From positions 1 to 16,607 of the forward strand of contig JAHJRR010000083.1 of assembly GCA_018830685.1 (NCBI GenBank): a stretch of 16,607 bases of DNA, in the 5' to 3' direction. This DNA is from Nanobdellota archaeon. Lineage in GTDB: Archaea; Nanobdellota; Nanobdellia; Pacearchaeales; GW2011-AR1. Of this stretch, positions 5,104 through 12,311 are shown one piece after another (the first letter of the stretch is position 1; each line of letters opens with the position of its first letter). Below the pieces are notes generated by a model. The model was not told where the DNA came from. It saw only the letters and a list, made by a program, of their open reading frames with translations, and did no database searches. The position numbers and the translations under genes are program-made.

Positions 5104-6801
5104 ATGACAGAAGTATTTAATCAGATTAGCATAATTATTCTTATCGTTTTGGGAGTCTCCTTAGTGATGAGGGCACTGAGACAGCCATTGATAATTGGAT
5201 ATATAATCTCGGGAATAATTGTTGGACCTTATTTTTTAGGGATTCTTCCTGGCGTCGGGACAATTCAGACCTTCTCGGAAATTGGTATCGCTCTTCTCTT
5301 GTTTGTTGTTGGACTTCATCTTACACCAAAAGTTATCAAAGAGGTTGGGAGCATTTCCCTTATAACAGGATTGGGTCAAATATTCTTTACAGCCTTAATA
5401 GGATACTTTGTTTCCATAGCTCTTGGATTTGAGCCGATAACTTCTTTGTACATCGCGATAGCCCTAACATTCTCCTCCACGATTATAATTCTTAAGCTCC
5501 TCACAGATAAAGAAGACCTTGACACTCTTTACGGTAAGATATCCATAGGATTCCTTCTTGTTCAGGATTTTGTTGCGATAATTGTATTGGTAATTATCTC
5601 CTCTCTTTCAGAAGGGGGGAACTTTTTGACCACCGTAGGATTTACTTTCCTTAAGGGTGGTTTGATTGTTGCAGTCTTGGCCCCAATAAGCATGTTCGTC
5701 CTGCCTAAATTCCAGAACTTTTTTGCAAAATCTCAGGAGTTGTTGTTTGTTTTCTCTGTAGCATGGGGTCTCGGTCTGGCTTCACTTTTCCTTTATGCCG
5801 GACTTTCGATAGAAGTTGGTGCTCTGATTGCGGGTGTTCTCTTATCTGTATCTCCATACAATCTTGAGATAAGTTCGAGACTTAGACCTTTGAGAGATTT
5901 CTTCATAATTTCGTTCTTCCTTCTTTTGGGTGCGCAGATGGCAATAGGAAACATAGGGAACCTTATTTTGCCTGCAGTTATATTTTCCATGATTATCCTT
6001 ATAGGAAATCCATTAATTGTTATGGCTCTTATGGGTTTTGAGGGCTTTACGAAAAAGACAGGATTCCTTGCAGGGCTCACGGTTGCACAAATTGGAGAGT
6101 TCTCCTTAATCACTGCGGCTCTTGGTCTGAAAGTTGGACATATCACGAATGAGATTTTATCTCTGATTACTCTTGTTAGCCTGATTACAATTGGACTTTC
6201 GACTTATATGGTAATTTACTCGGGAAGTTTGTACAAGATATTTTCTAAGTACCTTAATTTTTTTGAGAAGAAAAACCTTAGGGAAAAGAAAAAGATTAAC
6301 AAAAATATTGACTCGATACTCTTTGGCTACAATAGGATAGGATTTGGAATTTTGAACTCTTTGAAGAGTATAAAAAAGAACTACCTTGTTGTAGATTTCA
6401 ATCCGGAAGTGATTAAGGATCTTAAGAAGATGAGGGTGCCTGGTATTTATGGGGACGTGGATGATGATTCTCTACTAAGAGACTTACCTCTAGACAAGCT
6501 GAAACTTGCGATTTCAACTATTCCTAATTTTGACACGAATGAACTTTTGATAGAGACGATTAAAGAGAAAAATTCTAAAGTGATTGTTATTGTTAGAGCG
6601 CATAATATTGAAGATGCAATGAATCTTTACAAGAAGGGTGCAGATTACGTTCTTACGCCACATTTCCTCGGAGGAGAGTATCTTTCACATATGTTAAGAG
6701 AGATAAAGACAGATAAAGAAGGATATAAAATAGAAAAGGACAAACACATTAAGATGCTTAAAGAGAGATTTAGAAAAGGTCAATATCACGCGGATAACTG
6801 A
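5104..6801 (+). CDS. CPA2-family cation:proton antiporter with RCK domain
   Basis: 565 residues. About residues 8-375 form the hydrophobic Na+/H+ exchanger core with 11 to 13 membrane helices. LVQDFVAI (152-159) is the CPA2 core motif in its QD form, as in KefB/KefC-type K+/H+ antiporters, rather than the ND form of NapA-type exchangers. Residues 402-540 are a TrkA-N/RCK nucleotide-binding domain: glycine turn GYNRIGFG (408-415), acidic strand end VVDFN (429-433) and GDVDD (450-454). It probably exports K+ or Na+ in exchange for H+ and is gated by a nucleotide or ligand at the RCK domain. The start at 5104 is chosen because GAGAGG lies 3 bases before it; an upstream ATG at 5088 is out of frame. 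The stop codon touches the stop of the next, opposite gene. Confidence 0.93.
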   Translation: MTEVFNQISIIILIVLGVSLVMRALRQPLIIGYIISGIIVGPYFLGILPGVGTIQTFSEIGIALLLFVVGLHLTPKVIKEVGSISLITGLGQIFFTALIGYFVSIALGFEPITSLYIAIALTFSSTIIILKLLTDKEDLDTLYGKISIGFLLVQDFVAIIVLVIISSLSEGGNFLTTVGFTFLKGGLIVAVLAPISMFVLPKFQNFFAKSQELLFVFSVAWGLGLASLFLYAGLSIEVGALIAGVLLSVSPYNLEISSRLRPLRDFFIISFFLLLGAQMAIGNIGNLILPAVIFSMIILIGNPLIVMALMGFEGFTKKTGFLAGLTVAQIGEFSLITAALGLKVGHITNEILSLITLVSLITIGLSTYMVIYSGSLYKIFSKYLNFFEKKNLREKKKINKNIDSILFGYNRIGFGILNSLKSIKKNYLVVDFNPEVIKDLKKMRVPGIYGDVDDDSLLRDLPLDKLKLAISTIPNFDTNELLIETIKEKNSKVIVIVRAHNIEDAMNLYKKGADYVLTPHFLGGEYLSHMLREIKTDKEGYKIEKDKHIKMLKERFRKGQYHADN

Positions 6802-7101
6802 TTATTTCTTAGTAACTCTGAAACCCTTGTCTTTTAGTTCGTATGTTTTTCCATCAACCTTTAGTTCAGATTCTGTATATTGATACGAACGTAGGTATGC
6901 TATCACTGTTCCAGTACTATCTTGAACTTCTAGCCTATACCTGTCTCTTCCTCCCTCCCTAACTTCTTGGACAAGTCTTATCTTTGTAGGTCCTTCATAT
7001 TCAGTTTTTGCTAATTCTACTTCTCCAGTAGTATCACATGCAGTAAGCGATAATAAACCTAGTCCGAGAATTCCGCCCTTTAGCTTTTGAGTTAAGTTCA
7101 T
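6802..7101 (-). CDS. Small predicted lipoprotein
   Basis: A 99-residue exported protein. Residues 1-21 form a signal peptide with basic N-region (KLK) and hydrophobic core, ending in a lipobox LTAC with Cys22 as the lipid-modified residue, followed by DTTG. The remaining 77 residues are hydrophilic and strand-like, with two similar halves (…RYRLEVQDSTGTV… and …ELKVDGKTYELKD…), and could form a small beta domain on the cell surface. No family is recognised. The stop codon begins at the base directly after the stop of the convergent antiporter gene. A TATA-like CCTTTAAGG near 7125-7133 fits a leaderless start at this ATG. Confidence 0.75.
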   Translation of the reverse strand: MNLTQKLKGGILGLGLLSLTACDTTGEVELAKTEYEGPTKIRLVQEVREGGRDRYRLEVQDSTGTVIAYLRSYQYTESELKVDGKTYELKDKGFRVTKK

Positions 7102-7177
7102 ATTAATTCACTAATATGTAAGAGCCTTAAAGGTTTATATTTATTTATAGTCTTGAAAACATATATTTAGAGAATAA

Positions 7178-7849
7178 TCAACGTGCGTCTTCTTCCTCAA
7201 GAACTTCAACATCTTCTATTCCCATCAGATTGAAAAGGAACTCGAAGAATCTTAGGAGTATTTCTAGGGAGACTATGAAAAAGAAGAACATAAATATTCC
7301 GGAGAGGAATTCTGGGATTTCGGAAATTCTTTTTAGAAGTCTACCGGAGAAATCTGTGAAGATTGTGGGTTCCAGAACGGCAATACCGAGGAACGTTATT
7401 GGAAGAATCTTTGAGAGTTCTTTGGCAACATTTTCTCCATATTTTGGAATATAGCAAGCCATTCTTATAGAAGCTACGGCAACTGCAGAAATAAGAATAA
7501 TTACACTTATGTCAAAGCTCTCTTCAACAAGTAGTATGAGGAATGCTGTAAATATTGCAAACCAAAAGAATACTATAAAAGGAATTATGAGAATATATTC
7601 TAGGAAATATAGGCCACTTGCAGTTAGTTTTGAGAGAAAAGGACTCTCGGAGTTATTGTATTTATTTAGATTGAAAGAGAAAATATTCTTTGTTCCCATG
7701 GAGATGTGAAGCCTCCAGATGAAAGTAGCGTATACAACGACAATTACAACTAATAAGAAAAGGGTTATGAATGTTTGAGCTATGGGAGGTAAAGTGCCAT
7801 AAAACTCTTTAAGAGCTAGTATAAAATCTGTGACCACTCCTCCTTCCAT
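7178..7849 (-). CDS. Multi-pass membrane protein, unknown function
   Basis: 223 residues with about five hydrophobic segments near residues 25-45, 80-108, 113-133, 148-165 and 182-208. It ends in a short acidic tail (EDVEVLEEEDAR) likely facing the cytoplasm. The spacing of helices and a hydrophilic loop at 50-75 give it a transporter- or channel-like outline, but no signature is visible and no function is assigned. The TATA-like element at 7871-7880 lies about 26 bases before the ATG and supports the start. It is divergent from the DUF212 gene, with only 75 bases between start codons. Confidence 0.75.
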   Translation of the reverse strand: MEGGVVTDFILALKEFYGTLPPIAQTFITLFLLVVIVVVYATFIWRLHISMGTKNIFSFNLNKYNNSESPFLSKLTASGLYFLEYILIIPFIVFFWFAIFTAFLILLVEESFDISVIILISAVAVASIRMACYIPKYGENVAKELSKILPITFLGIAVLEPTIFTDFSGRLLKRISEIPEFLSGIFMFFFFIVSLEILLRFFEFLFNLMGIEDVEVLEEEDAR

Positions 7850-7870
7850 GGGTTAGATTGGCGTTTGTTA

Positions 7871-7904
7871 TTTTTAAATGTTGTTTAACGGAAAGATTAA
7901 AAAT
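7871..7904. promoter_or_regulatory. Two back-to-back TATA elements
   Basis: TTTTTAAATG (7871-7880) is spaced for the minus-strand membrane protein (start 7849). GATTAAAAATGC (7895-7906) is spaced 25 bases before the plus-strand ATG at 7925. The compact divergent promoter may link expression of the two membrane proteins. Confidence 0.55.
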
Positions 7905-7924
7905 GCTTTTCCCTTTTGAATAAT

Positions 7925-8284
7925 ATGGGTGCTAGTTACATTGTTTATTCTGTTTTTGTTGCTGGTTTGATAAGTTTTGTGATGAAAGTATTGCTTGCTA
8001 GTCGCTCTGGAAAGTTTGATCTCACGGAAGGGATGAGACATGGGGGGATGCCAAGCCTTCACTCTGCGGTCGTTGTTTCAATGTCCGTTTCAATCTACAT
8101 GCTTGAAGGATTTTCTACGTTATTTACTCTGTCTGCGATTGTCTCAATTCTTTTCATATTCAATTTACTTATAATCAACGGAGACCATAAAACTCGCACT
8201 CTTCGTAGGCACACCTTTCCACAGATTGTTGTTGGTTCGTTAATAGGATTGGTAGTTTCTGTTGCTCTTTCTTTTGTTCAATAG
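7925..8284 (+). CDS. DUF212 / divergent PAP2-family membrane protein
   Basis: 119 residues. GGMPSLHSA at residues 40-48 matches the GGMPSSHSA signature of the DUF212 family, distant relatives of PAP2 lipid phosphatases and vanadium haloperoxidases. Near the C-terminus RRHTFPQIVVGSLIGLVV matches the family's second block (HT..EV..G...G). There are three or four membrane helices. The family is usually about 130-150 residues, so this copy is slightly short in the middle loop. Histidines in both blocks suggest a phosphatase-type site, but the family's substrate is not established. An upstream TTG at 7916 would add three residues; the ATG at 7925 is preferred because the TATA element is 25 bases before it. 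It is 30 bases ahead of serS. Confidence 0.8.
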   Translation: MGASYIVYSVFVAGLISFVMKVLLASRSGKFDLTEGMRHGGMPSLHSAVVVSMSVSIYMLEGFSTLFTLSAIVSILFIFNLLIINGDHKTRTLRRHTFPQIVVGSLIGLVVSVALSFVQ

Positions 8285-8294
8285 ATTTAAATAT
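8285..8294 (+). promoter_or_regulatory. TATA box of serS
   Basis: ATTTAAATAT is centred about 25 bases before the serS ATG at 8315 and directly follows the DUF212 stop, so serS is transcribed from its own leaderless promoter. Confidence 0.6.
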
Positions 8295-8314
8295 AATTAT
8301 CGCTTTGTGATTAA

Positions 8315-9601
8315 ATGATTGACATAAAATTGCTTAGAGAGAATCCGGAGCTTGTTAAGGAGAATATAAAGAAGAAATTCAAGGAAGATAAATTGGTTAT
8401 TGTAGATAAGATTTTGAAACTTGATAAGCAGTGGAAGAAGGCAAAGAAAGAGGAGGAGGAATTACGTGCAGAGAGGAATAAGATTTCTGAGAATATTAAT
8501 CAGTTGATGAAAGGTGGAAAAAAGAGTGAAGCTGAAAAATTGATTAAAAGTGCAAAGAAGATTCCTGCAGAGATTGAGAAGTTGGGTGCTAAGAGAAAGG
8601 TATTTGAAGACAAGATGCAAGAGATGATTTCTTCTGTTCCGAATATTATGTCTGAAAATGTTCCGTTAGGAAAAGATGATTCGGAGAATGTTGTTGAGAA
8701 AGAGTATGGAAAACCGAGGAAGTTTTCGTTTCCTATTAAAAGCCATGCGGAATTAGCAGAAGGTTTGGGCTTGGCGGACTTTGATTCTTCTGCGAGAGTT
8801 GCAGGAACGGGGTTTTATTATCTTCAGGGAGATTTGGCTCTGTTGAATCAGGCGTTAATACGGTTTGCAATAGATAAGATGGTCAGCAAGGGATTCACTT
8901 ATGTTGAAACGCCGTTAATGTTGAATAATGAAGTTATCAATCGAGTTACTGATTTGAATGACCAAGAGGTTATGATTTATAGGATTGGAAATGATGATAA
9001 GTCATTGATTGGAACATCTGAACATTCCTTGATAGGAAGGTTTGTGAATCAGAATATAAATTTTAAGAAGCTTCCAATAAAACACACTTCATATTCGATG
9101 TGTTTCAGGAAAGAAATTGGTTCACATGGAATTGACGAGAAGGGTTTGTTCAGGACGCACCAGTTCAATAAAGTTGAGATGATAGTTATTTGTCAGCCAG
9201 AGGATTCTGAAAAGTTTTTTAAAGAGCTTAAAGAAATTACTGTCGAAATCTTTAATGAATTGGAAATTCCAGTAAGGGTTTTGAAGATTTGTTCTGGAGA
9301 TTTGGGTGATTTAAAATATGAACAAATTGATGTTGAAGCCTATTCGCCGAGGAAAAATGATTATATCGAAGTCGGGAGCTGTAGCAATCTGACGAGTGCG
9401 CAAGCGCGGAAGCTTGGGATTTCCACAAGATTAAAAGGGGAAAGAATCGTTCCGCATACGTTGAACAATACAGCAATTGCAACCGGAAGAGCTCTTGTTG
9501 CTATTCTTGAGAACAATCAGCAAAAGGATGGAAGTGTTACAATCCCGAAGGTTCTACAAAAATATATGGGTGGGAAGAAAGTTCTTTGTAAGGTTGATTA
9601 G
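8315..9601 (+). CDS. serS: Seryl-tRNA synthetase
   Basis: Class II aminoacyl-tRNA synthetase that charges tRNA-Ser with serine, cytoplasmic. It is 428 residues, the usual length of the common SerRS type and not the rare methanogen form. Residues 1-110 are the N-terminal coiled-coil arm that grips the long variable arm of tRNA-Ser. Also visible are the TSEHSL serine/ATP loop (234-239), motif 2 CFRKEIG (263-269, Arg265) with LFRTHQFNKVEM (278-289), the EVGSCSN segment (352-358) and motif 3 GRALVAILEN (391-400, Arg392). All key residues are present, so it should be active. Its substrate gene tRNA-Ser(GGA), with the long variable arm, lies at 1094-1247. Confidence 0.97.
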   Translation: MIDIKLLRENPELVKENIKKKFKEDKLVIVDKILKLDKQWKKAKKEEEELRAERNKISENINQLMKGGKKSEAEKLIKSAKKIPAEIEKLGAKRKVFEDKMQEMISSVPNIMSENVPLGKDDSENVVEKEYGKPRKFSFPIKSHAELAEGLGLADFDSSARVAGTGFYYLQGDLALLNQALIRFAIDKMVSKGFTYVETPLMLNNEVINRVTDLNDQEVMIYRIGNDDKSLIGTSEHSLIGRFVNQNINFKKLPIKHTSYSMCFRKEIGSHGIDEKGLFRTHQFNKVEMIVICQPEDSEKFFKELKEITVEIFNELEIPVRVLKICSGDLGDLKYEQIDVEAYSPRKNDYIEVGSCSNLTSAQARKLGISTRLKGERIVPHTLNNTAIATGRALVAILENNQQKDGSVTIPKVLQKYMGGKKVLCKVD

Positions 9602-9616
9602 TTTTGAAAGTAGACA

Positions 9617-9723
9617 GCTCGCCTTCGGCTCGCAATTAACAGGTAAAATCATACAAGTTTATGTTTATCCATTTTTTGAAACATATATGTTTCAATTAGA
9701 ATTAGCGATAAAGTCTGGAAATG
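9617..9723 (+). repeat. Intergenic repeat copy 2
   Basis: It begins with GCTCGCCTTCGGCTCGC (9617-9633), nearly the same as the start of copy 3. The block AACAGGTAAAATCATACAAG (9638-9657) and the bases up to 9668 match copy 1 at about 25 of 31 positions. The right part keeps only TAGCGATAAAGTCTGG (9703-9718), so the 3' module is shortened. The middle holds a 20-base perfect palindrome. It lies between serS and a convergent gene. Confidence 0.5.
9676..9695. repeat. 20-base perfect palindrome
   Basis: TTGAAACATATATGTTTCAA is a perfect palindrome inside repeat copy 2. As RNA it gives an 8- to 9-bp hairpin, possibly a transcript end for serS, or it may be a protein-binding site. It has no counterpart in the other repeat copies. 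Confidence 0.6.
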
Positions 9724-9724
9724 T

Positions 9725-10024
9725 TTAGTATTCTAAAGAGAATTTTATTTCAAAATTAGATTGTAGGTCGTAATCTTCGTGTTTGATTTTTCTTAAAATT
9801 TTCTCATAGGTTCTTTGGGTTCTTTCTAGTCCTCCCAAACCAACTAGTTTTCTATCCCGGAGAAAAGGATGCCCTTCGAGACAAATATCATATAGCTCGC
9901 CCATTTCTTGAACTAACGAGACAGTTATCTCGAGAGGTTGAGTTAATTTTATTCCCTCAGAAATTTTTACCTTTTTAGGATTTAAGGTTATTTTCTTTTT
10001 TTTAATTACTCTTTTGTGCATCAT
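9725..10024 (-). CDS. Orphan small basic protein
   Basis: 99 residues, not recognised. A very basic N-terminus (HKRVIKKKKITLNPKKVK) leads into a mixed alpha/beta stretch containing LEGHPFLRDRKLVGLGGLER, then a Lys/Asp-rich helix and a strand-like end. It has no signal peptide, membrane helix or Cys. The basic start suggests nucleic-acid or ribosome contact, but that is only inference. Two ATG codons (10024, 10021) are adjacent; a TATA-like run near 10042-10050 fits either. Confidence 0.6.
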   Translation of the reverse strand: MMHKRVIKKKKITLNPKKVKISEGIKLTQPLEITVSLVQEMGELYDICLEGHPFLRDRKLVGLGGLERTQRTYEKILRKIKHEDYDLQSNFEIKFSLEY

Positions 10025-10113
10025 TAAATTAAAGTGATGAAGTTAAAAAATGTTATGAAATCTTCCGAGAGTATCTGAAGAATATTTAAAAGTAAATTAC
10101 TCTTAGATTGATT

Positions 10114-10674
10114 ATGATAAAAGAGGGCAAGTGGATTCACAGAGTCTTAAAGAAATTATTGATAATCTTAATATTCATTTTTGTTCTTATCTTTGTTTTG
10201 TGGTTGGTTCGTTTTTTTATGCCTCGACAGTTGGATGATGTCTCCCCAGAGGTTGGATGTAGTGAGGAATTGATTGAGAAAAGTGATATCCTCATTGTCA
10301 TACCTTTATTTAACAATAAGAGTATAGCTGAAAACAAAACCTGGTGTGATTATATCCTCAGTTTGAATAAGACTCTGGTGTTGCATGGAGTTTATCATAC
10401 CTACAAGGAATTTGATGAGGCTCGAAGTGAAGATTATATTAATTTAGGTGCAAAAGAATTTGAAAAATGCTTTGGATTTTATCCTGAGATATTTGAAGCA
10501 CCTCAGATGGCCTTGTCAGATGAAAATTCAGAAACTTTGAAAAGAATGGGATTTAGAATCATTGGTAAGTCAAATGAAGTTTTCAGTAAAGTTTATCATT
10601 GTCAAGAATATGGAAAGTTTAGGGTTAGGATAGGTGGGATTACAATAACTAATAAGTTAATAGATTTCTTTTGA
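10114..10674 (+). CDS. Membrane-anchored DUF2334 (NodB-like) protein
   Basis: 186 residues from the ATG at 10114; an upstream TTG at 10108 would add two. A TATA element (ATATTTAAAAG, 10082-10092) lies about 27 bases before this ATG. Residues 13-36 are a signal anchor. The rest resembles the DUF2334 branch of polysaccharide-deacetylase-like proteins: LDDVSPEV (40-47) supplies the paired acidic residues, LHGVYHTYKEF (90-100) the HxxxH metal site, and FGFYPEIFEAPQMALSD (120-136) the later substrate loop. It probably acts on an acylated sugar or glycan outside the membrane. It is shorter than typical DUF2334 proteins (often over 230 residues), lacking much of the C-terminal part, so activity is uncertain. 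Confidence 0.7.
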   Translation: MIKEGKWIHRVLKKLLIILIFIFVLIFVLWLVRFFMPRQLDDVSPEVGCSEELIEKSDILIVIPLFNNKSIAENKTWCDYILSLNKTLVLHGVYHTYKEFDEARSEDYINLGAKEFEKCFGFYPEIFEAPQMALSDENSETLKRMGFRIIGKSNEVFSKVYHCQEYGKFRVRIGGITITNKLIDFF

Positions 10675-10757
10675 GGAGAAGTGATTGTATCTTTTAGTGT
10701 AATAATCTTTAAAAGAGTATAATTATATTCTAGGAATAAAAGTTTTTACGTGTTAAA

Positions 10758-10991
10758 ATGAAAGATTTGGTTGAAATTAGTTTAAATGGAAAGAGAAGAC
10801 TGATTCTAGGGTGTGCTACAAGTTTGGCTACTTTAGTTTTTCCGGTTTATATTATTGGTTCTGTTTTAATTGCTGAAGATAGAGAAGAATTAATCACTTA
10901 CTTGGATGATGGGTATAAAATATTGAAGTGGGCTTATGAGACTACAATTACTGGAGAAGTTCCCATTAAGGAAAAGAGAGTGTTGAGATAA
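10758..10991 (+). CDS. Small single-pass membrane protein
   Basis: 77 residues, no recognised family. A basic N-terminal segment (KRR at 12-14) precedes one hydrophobic helix at about 16-39 (LILGCATSLATLVFPVYIIGSVLI), then an acidic, helical tail and a basic end (KEKRVLR). The topology is probably a signal anchor with the tail outside. A TATA-like TTATATTC lies about 30 bases upstream. It is separated by 83 bases from the deacetylase-like gene ahead, so co-transcription is possible but not shown. Confidence 0.55.
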   Translation: MKDLVEISLNGKRRLILGCATSLATLVFPVYIIGSVLIAEDREELITYLDDGYKILKWAYETTITGEVPIKEKRVLR

Positions 10992-10996
10992 TTTTA

Positions 10997-11045
10997 TAAT
11001 AATTAATTTAGTTACATCCTTAATTCACTGATTGATTAATTATTA
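10997..11045. terminator. AT-rich inverted repeat after the 10758 gene
   Basis: TAATAATTAAT (10997-11007) and ATTAATTATTA (11035-11045) are perfect complements with a 27-base loop, just beyond the stop codon at 10991. It could mark the transcript end; the AT content makes chance pairing possible. Confidence 0.3.
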
Positions 11046-11108
11046 ACCAAAGCTCCTATCAGTATCCTTTATCGCTGTCGTATTATTATTTAATCGCGAG
11101 CCAAAATG

Positions 11109-11143
11109 TATTTAAATATAATAGTTATAATCATTATAGTTAT
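11109..11143 (+). promoter_or_regulatory. Toxin-antitoxin promoter with candidate operator
   Basis: TATTTAAATATA (11109-11120) acts as TATA box. Between it and the ATG at 11150 lie a 13-base palindrome TATAATCATTATA (11126-11138) and an overlapping direct repeat ATAGTTAT (11121-11128, 11136-11143). This is the expected place for the antitoxin, alone or with toxin, to bind and repress its own operon. Confidence 0.5.
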
Positions 11144-11149
11144 TATAAA

Positions 11150-11356
11150 ATGGAAAATACAACAATTGTTATAAGAAAGGATTTGAAAGAGAAAATATCT
11201 ACATTTGGAGATAAGGGTGAATCCTACTCGGATATAATTGAAAGGATTTATAACGCTGCCGTTAAAACTCAGATTAGGGAATTGTTAATGAATGAAGAGA
11301 ATACTATTTCTGCCAAGGAAGCACTAGAAAAAGCTAAGAAGCGATGGCAAAAGTAA
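11150..11356 (+). CDS. Probable antitoxin of RelE-type module
   Basis: 68 residues. The N-terminal strand-helix pattern (TTIVIRKDLKEKISTFGDKGESYSDIIERIYN) is that of small archaeal antitoxins of the ribbon-helix-helix/VapB-like or DUF7557 type. These dimerise, bind the operator and use a C-terminal tail to wrap the toxin. The Lys/Ala-rich tail (KEALEKAKKRW) fits that role. The gene overlaps the toxin start by 13 bases, typical of translational coupling that keeps antitoxin in excess. The exact antitoxin family cannot be fixed by eye. Confidence 0.75.
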   Translation: MENTTIVIRKDLKEKISTFGDKGESYSDIIERIYNAAVKTQIRELLMNEENTISAKEALEKAKKRWQK

Positions 11357-11685
11357 TCATAAATAATAACCTTGAAAAAGCAATTAACAAAAAATTTAAA
11401 GGAGAGTCTGTTGAGATTTTTGAATTGATTTATTCTTTGGAGGAAAATCCAAAAAAAGGAAAAGTTGTTGGTCAAATCGGAGGGGTAGTCATAAAAGAAT
11501 TGAAGTATGGAAAATTCAGATTCTATTTTGTTGCTGACGGTTATAAGATAAAATTTCTGGATATAACCGACCTTCATGATCTGCTTATCCGATTTGTAAG
11601 AATGTCTGACAAAAAAACCCAGCAAAAGATAATAGATGAGGTTAAATCTATTTTGAAGAAGTTTGGCGAAGAAGGATTTGATTAA
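11344..11685 (+). CDS. RelE/ParE-superfamily toxin
   Basis: 113 residues. The central block GGVVIKELKYGKFRFYFV (46-63) followed by IKFLDITDLHD is the beta-sheet core of archaeal RelE-like toxins, with basic residues Lys51, Lys54 and Arg59 placed for RNA binding. RelE toxins cut mRNA in the ribosomal A site. The C-terminal helix (MSDKKTQQKIIDEVKSILKKFG) is long and basic. The start is the second gene of the operon, overlapping the antitoxin. The alternative is a ParE-like gyrase inhibitor; the fold is shared and cannot be separated here. Confidence 0.8.
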   Translation: MAKVIINNNLEKAINKKFKGESVEIFELIYSLEENPKKGKVVGQIGGVVIKELKYGKFRFYFVADGYKIKFLDITDLHDLLIRFVRMSDKKTQQKIIDEVKSILKKFGEEGFD

Positions 11686-11778
11686 AGACTTAATGTGTTC
11701 GCCATTGGACACCAAGGTTCCCTTTATGTTAACCTCTCCTTCTAACCGACTTATTTGCTGTGTTCGCAGGTTGATGTT

Positions 11779-11809
11779 GATAATATCTTAAACAGCTAAA
11801 TATATTATC
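11779..11809. repeat. Hairpin in 11686-11879 gap
   Basis: GATAATAT (11779-11786) pairs perfectly with ATATTATC (11802-11809) across a 15-base loop. It is likely a transcript end of the toxin-antitoxin operon or part of a decayed element. Confidence 0.35.
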
Positions 11810-11832
11810 GGCGTTTTAGTTAATAATTTTTT

Positions 11833-11846
11833 CGAGCGTAGCGAGG
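11833..11846 (-). repeat. Partial copy of the intergenic repeat end module
   Basis: Read on the minus strand, CCTCGCTACGCTCG resembles the GCTCG-CTTCG-CTCGC module that opens repeat copies 2 and 3, followed by an AT-rich stretch ending in TAACTAAAAC. Only this end module is recognisable. It lies next to the promoter of the 11880 gene. Confidence 0.3.
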
Positions 11847-11879
11847 TAAATTTAAATACAAAGAAATCTAAAATCAATC

Positions 11880-12311
11880 ATGTTTGACTTTGTCACAATT
11901 CTTCTTGCGTTGATTTTTCTTGTTGGTTTGATTATTGCTTATAGAGTCGGTCATAAGATAGGAGCGTTTAGGAAAGAGCAGTATTGGCAGGGCGAGATTC
12001 CGAGTCAGCGTAAAGATGCTATTATTAAGTCGCGCGCGGTGCTTGGCGGACATTTCTCAGAGCAATTGGCTCCGTATCTTCCTAATTTTAATTATTTGCC
12101 GACGGAGTGTAAGTTCCTTGGGAAGCCGATTGATTTTCTTGTGTTTAAAGGTATGGATGAGAAGAATATAAGTGAGGTTGTGTTTGTTGAGGTTAAGAGC
12201 GGGAAATCTAAACTCTCAACACAGGAGAGAGGGTTGAAGGAGGCTATTGATAGTAAGTGGGTTAGGTGGGAAGAGTATCGGGTTGATGAAAAAATTACTG
12301 AAGGGAATTAA
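11880..12311 (+). CDS. Membrane-anchored Holliday-resolvase-like endonuclease
   Basis: 143 residues. Residues 4-21 form an N-terminal membrane helix. The soluble part carries a PD-(D/E)XK nuclease core: Glu61 in the first helix (FSEQ), PID with Asp85, and VFVEVK with Glu104 and Lys106, followed by SGKSKLSTQER, a stretch typical of proteins annotated as endonucleases related to archaeal Holliday junction resolvases. The family occurs widely in archaea with this same N-terminal helix; its natural substrate is not established. A TATA element near 11847-11859 is about 27 bases before the ATG. Its stop overlaps the stop of a minus-strand pseudogene. Confidence 0.82.
   Translation: MFDFVTILLALIFLVGLIIAYRVGHKIGAFRKEQYWQGEIPSQRKDAIIKSRAVLGGHFSEQLAPYLPNFNYLPTECKFLGKPIDFLVFKGMDEKNISEVVFVEVKSGKSKLSTQERGLKEAIDSKWVRWEEYRVDEKITEGN

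Noticed and set aside
9477..9728. Plus-strand frame running from inside serS into repeat copy 2
   Set aside because: It overlaps the serS coding end in a different frame and its tail is repeat sequence.
11269..11715. Long minus-strand frame opposite the toxin gene
   Set aside because: It is antisense to the well-supported toxin and antitoxin genes, with a composition typical of a shadow frame.
11700..11790. Minus-strand protein-like frame in the gap after the toxin
   Set aside because: It is short, has no start or promoter, and continues as the shadow of the toxin gene; too weak to call.
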